This document shows, piece by piece, positions 14,719 to 17,059 of a stretch of 17,059 bases of DNA. The notes below the pieces were generated by a model, which searched no databases, was not told the DNA's origin, and saw only the letters and a list, made by a program, of their open reading frames with translations. Within the stretch, counting starts at the first letter, position 1, and the number at the start of each line of letters is the position of its first letter. The stretch comes from Zoogloeaceae bacterium (lineage in GTDB: Bacteria; Pseudomonadota; Gammaproteobacteria; Burkholderiales; Rhodocyclaceae), in contig JAITNI010000105.1 of assembly GCA_031290535.1 (NCBI GenBank), positions 1 to 17,059 of the forward strand, given 5' to 3'. The translations under genes and the position numbers were made by a program.

Positions 14719-16839
14719 ATGAAAACAATATATTGCCTGCCTCTGGCTCTGGCGCTCCTGTTCGCGTCTGCGCTCAAGGCGGAGCAGGAAACGGTTCAAA
14801 CCTTGCCTGAGGTGACGGTGGTGAGCGCGCCATCTTCCGATTTGAAGGCGCAGCGCGAAGCCGCGACCCAGAAGACGATTCTCGACCGGCAGGCCATCGA
14901 AGCCACCGGCGGACTCACGGTGGGCGAGGTACTGGGCAAGTTGCCGGGCGTGAGCGCGGGAACGCCCAGCAGCGACGGTTCCGTTTCGTTGAGCGCACGC
15001 GGCATGACGCGGGATTCAGTGCAGGTGCTGGTCGATGGAGAACGTCCGGCAGGCAGTTCCGGCCTCGCCATGCAGATCCTCTCCCGAATGCCGGCGGGCG
15101 AGCTGGAAAGAGTCGAGATCATGAAAGGCGCTTCCGCCGAATTCGGCGGTTCCGCGCCGCTGACCATCAATCTGGTGACGAACCGGGCAAAACGCCGGGA
15201 TCGCCTTGAAATCAAGGCCGTGACCGGAGCGCGGGACGGTCAGCCACTGGCCTGGCTGACCCTGGCCAAAGACGGCAGTTCCGGCAACTGGTCGTGGAAC
15301 CTGCCTTTTTCCATTGACCAGACCCGTACTTCCATAGAGCGGCAAAATACCCGCAAGGAATCTTCCGGCGGTCTCCGTACCCTGTGGCAGCAGGATGAGG
15401 AAAAAGGCCGGAATACCTACGGCGAGATCTATTTCGCCCCCAAACTGAGCTGGAAGGACGGGCAGAGCAACTTCAGCATCTGGCCTTCCCTGTTTCGCGC
15501 CAAGGGGGAACGGCGCATTGAACTGGAAAGAACCCAGTATGCCGATCCTGTTTCTGGACTGGGAGCGCAAACCGTGCTGAACCGCGATGACCGGGAGGAA
15601 ACCCGTTACTGGATCAAGCGTCTGCGTCTGGAAGGGGAAAGCTGGCTCCGCGAAAACAGGATTTCCGGGCGCTTGAGCCTGCTCAATGGGCATCGGGAAA
15701 ATGACAACAAGCGCGACAGTCCCCATTCAATCGACCGGGAATCCGTGCGCCGCCGGGATCAGGAAATCAACAGCGGTCTGCGTCTGGATCGCGCCTGGGA
15801 AGAACATCAGGCCAGTTTGGGGCTGGAATACATTTCCCTGCGCCGCGCGGTAGATCAGGAGTATGAAGGCGCGTACATCGACAGCGGCGCGTTTCGCGCC
15901 CATGAGCGGCAAGGCAGCCTGTGGGTTCAGGATGAGTGGGCGCTGAATTCCAGACTGACCCTGACCGGCGGCTTGCGCGGCGAATGGATTGATCTTGAGG
16001 CAGAGCGTGTGCGTCAGCATCATGACGGACTGTATCCCTCGCTGGCGGCGCGCTGGAATTTGCAGGGCGGCTGGGTGTTGCGTCTGGCTTCGGGCGCGCA
16101 GATCAAAGCGCCCAAGCCGGAAGACCTCAGTAATGCCCCGGTTCGTTCCGTGTCGGCCAATTCGCCGCTGGAACCCGACCAGCGCGGCAATCCTGATTTG
16201 CGCCCGGAAAAAAGTCTCAGTCTGGATACGAATCTGGAGTATTACGCGCCTGATGAAAGCCTGTTTGTCGGCTTCGGCGTTTATGCGCGGCGAAGCCGGG
16301 ATTTCGTCGAGCGTCGGCCTGTTCTGGAAGGCAGCCGCTGGGTGGAACGCCCCTATAACGAAGGGGAGGCCCATCATTGGGGCGTGGAACTGGACGCCAA
16401 GCTGAAAACCGACAAACTGGGGCTGTCCGGCGGCGGTGTGCGCCTGCATTTAACGTTGCCGCACGCGCGCGTGGAGGATAAACGCCTGGGATTCAACCGA
16501 ACCGCCCGCGAATTGCCGCGCTACCTCTTCAGCCTGGGTTACGATCAGGCGCTGCCCAAACTCTCTTCCAGCGTCGGTTTTTTATGGCAGCAGACCGGGG
16601 CGACACACAGTGACATCCCCGGCGAATACTGGAGCGAAACCCGAAAACGAGTGGTGGTGGATGCCTACTGGATCAGGAAGCTGGATCAGACGCTCAATTT
16701 GCGCCTGACCTTGCAGAACCTGCTGGGGGAAGATCATGCCCGCAGCACGCAAAACCGTTGGGGAAATCAGGGCTGGCAACTGGAAAACCGGCAACACCAG
16801 CCGCGCGTCCTGATGCTGGCGGTGGAAGGAAAGTGGTGA
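14719..16839 (+). CDS. TonB-dependent outer-membrane receptor 3, divergent type
   Basis: Receptor of 706 residues: signal peptide (1-21, ALKA/EQE), TonB-box-like LPEVTVVSA (29-37), a plug with VGEVLGKLPGV, SARGM, VQVLVDGERPAGSS and LERVEIMKGASAEFGG, then a barrel ending VLMLAVEGKW with a terminal aromatic. The plug end reads SAPLTINLVT instead of the GGVINIIT form seen in receptors 1 and 2, and the barrel does not align with theirs, so it is a separate receptor lineage. Ligand unknown; siderophore, haem-protein or tetrapyrrole are all possible. The start at 14719 gives a signal peptide, with a weak GCAGAG upstream. An in-frame TTG at 14641 lies just before and reads through the terminator, so it is not a plausible start. 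The terminator 33 nt upstream of the ATG argues for separate or read-through expression. Confidence 0.9.
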   Translation: MKTIYCLPLALALLFASALKAEQETVQTLPEVTVVSAPSSDLKAQREAATQKTILDRQAIEATGGLTVGEVLGKLPGVSAGTPSSDGSVSLSARGMTRDSVQVLVDGERPAGSSGLAMQILSRMPAGELERVEIMKGASAEFGGSAPLTINLVTNRAKRRDRLEIKAVTGARDGQPLAWLTLAKDGSSGNWSWNLPFSIDQTRTSIERQNTRKESSGGLRTLWQQDEEKGRNTYGEIYFAPKLSWKDGQSNFSIWPSLFRAKGERRIELERTQYADPVSGLGAQTVLNRDDREETRYWIKRLRLEGESWLRENRISGRLSLLNGHRENDNKRDSPHSIDRESVRRRDQEINSGLRLDRAWEEHQASLGLEYISLRRAVDQEYEGAYIDSGAFRAHERQGSLWVQDEWALNSRLTLTGGLRGEWIDLEAERVRQHHDGLYPSLAARWNLQGGWVLRLASGAQIKAPKPEDLSNAPVRSVSANSPLEPDQRGNPDLRPEKSLSLDTNLEYYAPDESLFVGFGVYARRSRDFVERRPVLEGSRWVERPYNEGEAHHWGVELDAKLKTDKLGLSGGGVRLHLTLPHARVEDKRLGFNRTARELPRYLFSLGYDQALPKLSSSVGFLWQQTGATHSDIPGEYWSETRKRVVVDAYWIRKLDQTLNLRLTLQNLLGEDHARSTQNRWGNQGWQLENRQHQPRVLMLAVEGKW

Positions 16840-16858
16840 ACAGGAGGGATGCGAAGCC

Positions 16859-16891
16859 AAATTTCGCCTCAACTACCGCTATGATTTTTGA
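16859..16891 (+). pseudogene. Possible remnant of a TonB-dependent receptor C-terminus
   Basis: Immediately after receptor 3, in another frame, the sequence reads KFRLNYRYDF followed by a stop (16889-16891). Alternating residues ending in Phe are typical of the last beta-strand of TonB-dependent receptors. The frame is open upstream only to a stop at 16811-16813 and has no start of its own; the part upstream of 16840 overlaps the end of receptor 3. It may be the scar of a replaced or deleted receptor, or chance. Confidence 0.3.
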
Positions 16892-16910
16892 TGAGGTTGT
16901 TCTGGTGGGT

Positions 16911-17059
16911 TTATTCCGGCGCCTTTTCCCTCAATGCCGTCAGCAACTTCTCGTGAATGCCGCCAAAGCCGCCGTTGCTCATGACCAGAATGTGTTCGCC
17001 CGCTTTGGCCTCGGCGGCGATGCGGGCGGTCAGGGTCTCCAGATTCTCTTCAATGATGG
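16911..17059 (-). CDS. mpl: Mpl, UDP-MurNAc:L-Ala-gamma-D-Glu-meso-DAP ligase (C-terminal fragment)
   Basis: Only the last 49 codons lie in the window; the gene continues past the right edge. The fragment reads through HILVMSNGGFGG and IHEKLLTAL to a TAA at 16911-16913, the characteristic C-terminus of Mpl. Mpl is a cytoplasmic Mur-ligase-family enzyme that attaches recycled murein tripeptide to UDP-N-acetylmuramic acid, and it is typical of beta- and gammaproteobacteria. It converges with receptor 3, leaving about 70 nt between stop codons. No clear terminator is visible for it. It has no apparent link to the tetrapyrrole locus and marks its right border. Confidence 0.88.
   Translation of the reverse strand, partial: IIEENLETLTARIAAEAKAGEHILVMSNGGFGGIHEKLLTALREKAPE

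Noticed and set aside
1..17059. Mobile elements, CRISPR arrays, tRNA or attachment sites
   Set aside because: No transposase or integrase motifs, no regularly spaced repeats and no tRNA-like cloverleaf segments were seen on either strand.

Overview
The window reads as a chromosomal segment from a Gram-negative proteobacterium, most likely beta- or gammaproteobacterial. By eye it is moderately GC-rich. It encodes three TonB-dependent outer-membrane receptors, several proteins with Sec signal peptides, a DeaD-type RNA helicase and, at the right edge, the C-terminus of the murein-recycling ligase Mpl. I see no transposase, integrase, tRNA, rRNA or CRISPR array. The two edge genes (deaD, mpl) are ordinary housekeeping genes on the minus strand. 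Everything between them is on the plus strand and forms an accessory tetrapyrrole/corrinoid locus.

Layout: deaD (2-2008, minus); a divergent spacer; a membrane-anchored winged-helix-like regulator (2470-3783); a 623-nt non-coding leader with a candidate terminator and several short palindromes; then a compact gene run. The run is TonB-dependent receptor 1 (4407-6383), a secreted CbiZ-DUF4019 fusion (6463-7701), paralogous receptor 2 (7737-9677), a MotA/TolQ/ExbB-type channel protein (9710-10318), a DUF2149 protein (10296-10637) and an exported, C-terminally anchored CobN-like chelatase (10621-14619). A strong intrinsic terminator (14645-14685) separates this run from a third, divergent receptor (14719-16839). 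A short receptor-like C-terminal remnant and the 3' end of mpl (minus) close the window.

Working model (inference): receptors 1 and 2 bring a large tetrapyrrole (corrinoid or haem-like) into the periplasm. The secreted CbiZ-DUF4019 protein trims or binds it. The CobN-like protein, facing the periplasm and tethered to the inner membrane, handles the metal-macrocycle. The ExbB-like/DUF2149 pair, translationally coupled to cobN, would supply proton-motive force in place of the CobS/CobT ATPase partners, which are absent here. A CobN-like protein next to ExbB-like and DUF2149 proteins and a TonB receptor recalls the hmu haem-acquisition operon of Porphyromonas/Bacteroides. A secreted CbiZ domain instead points to corrinoids. 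That conflict is the most interesting feature of the window. No ABC importer for the product is present here.
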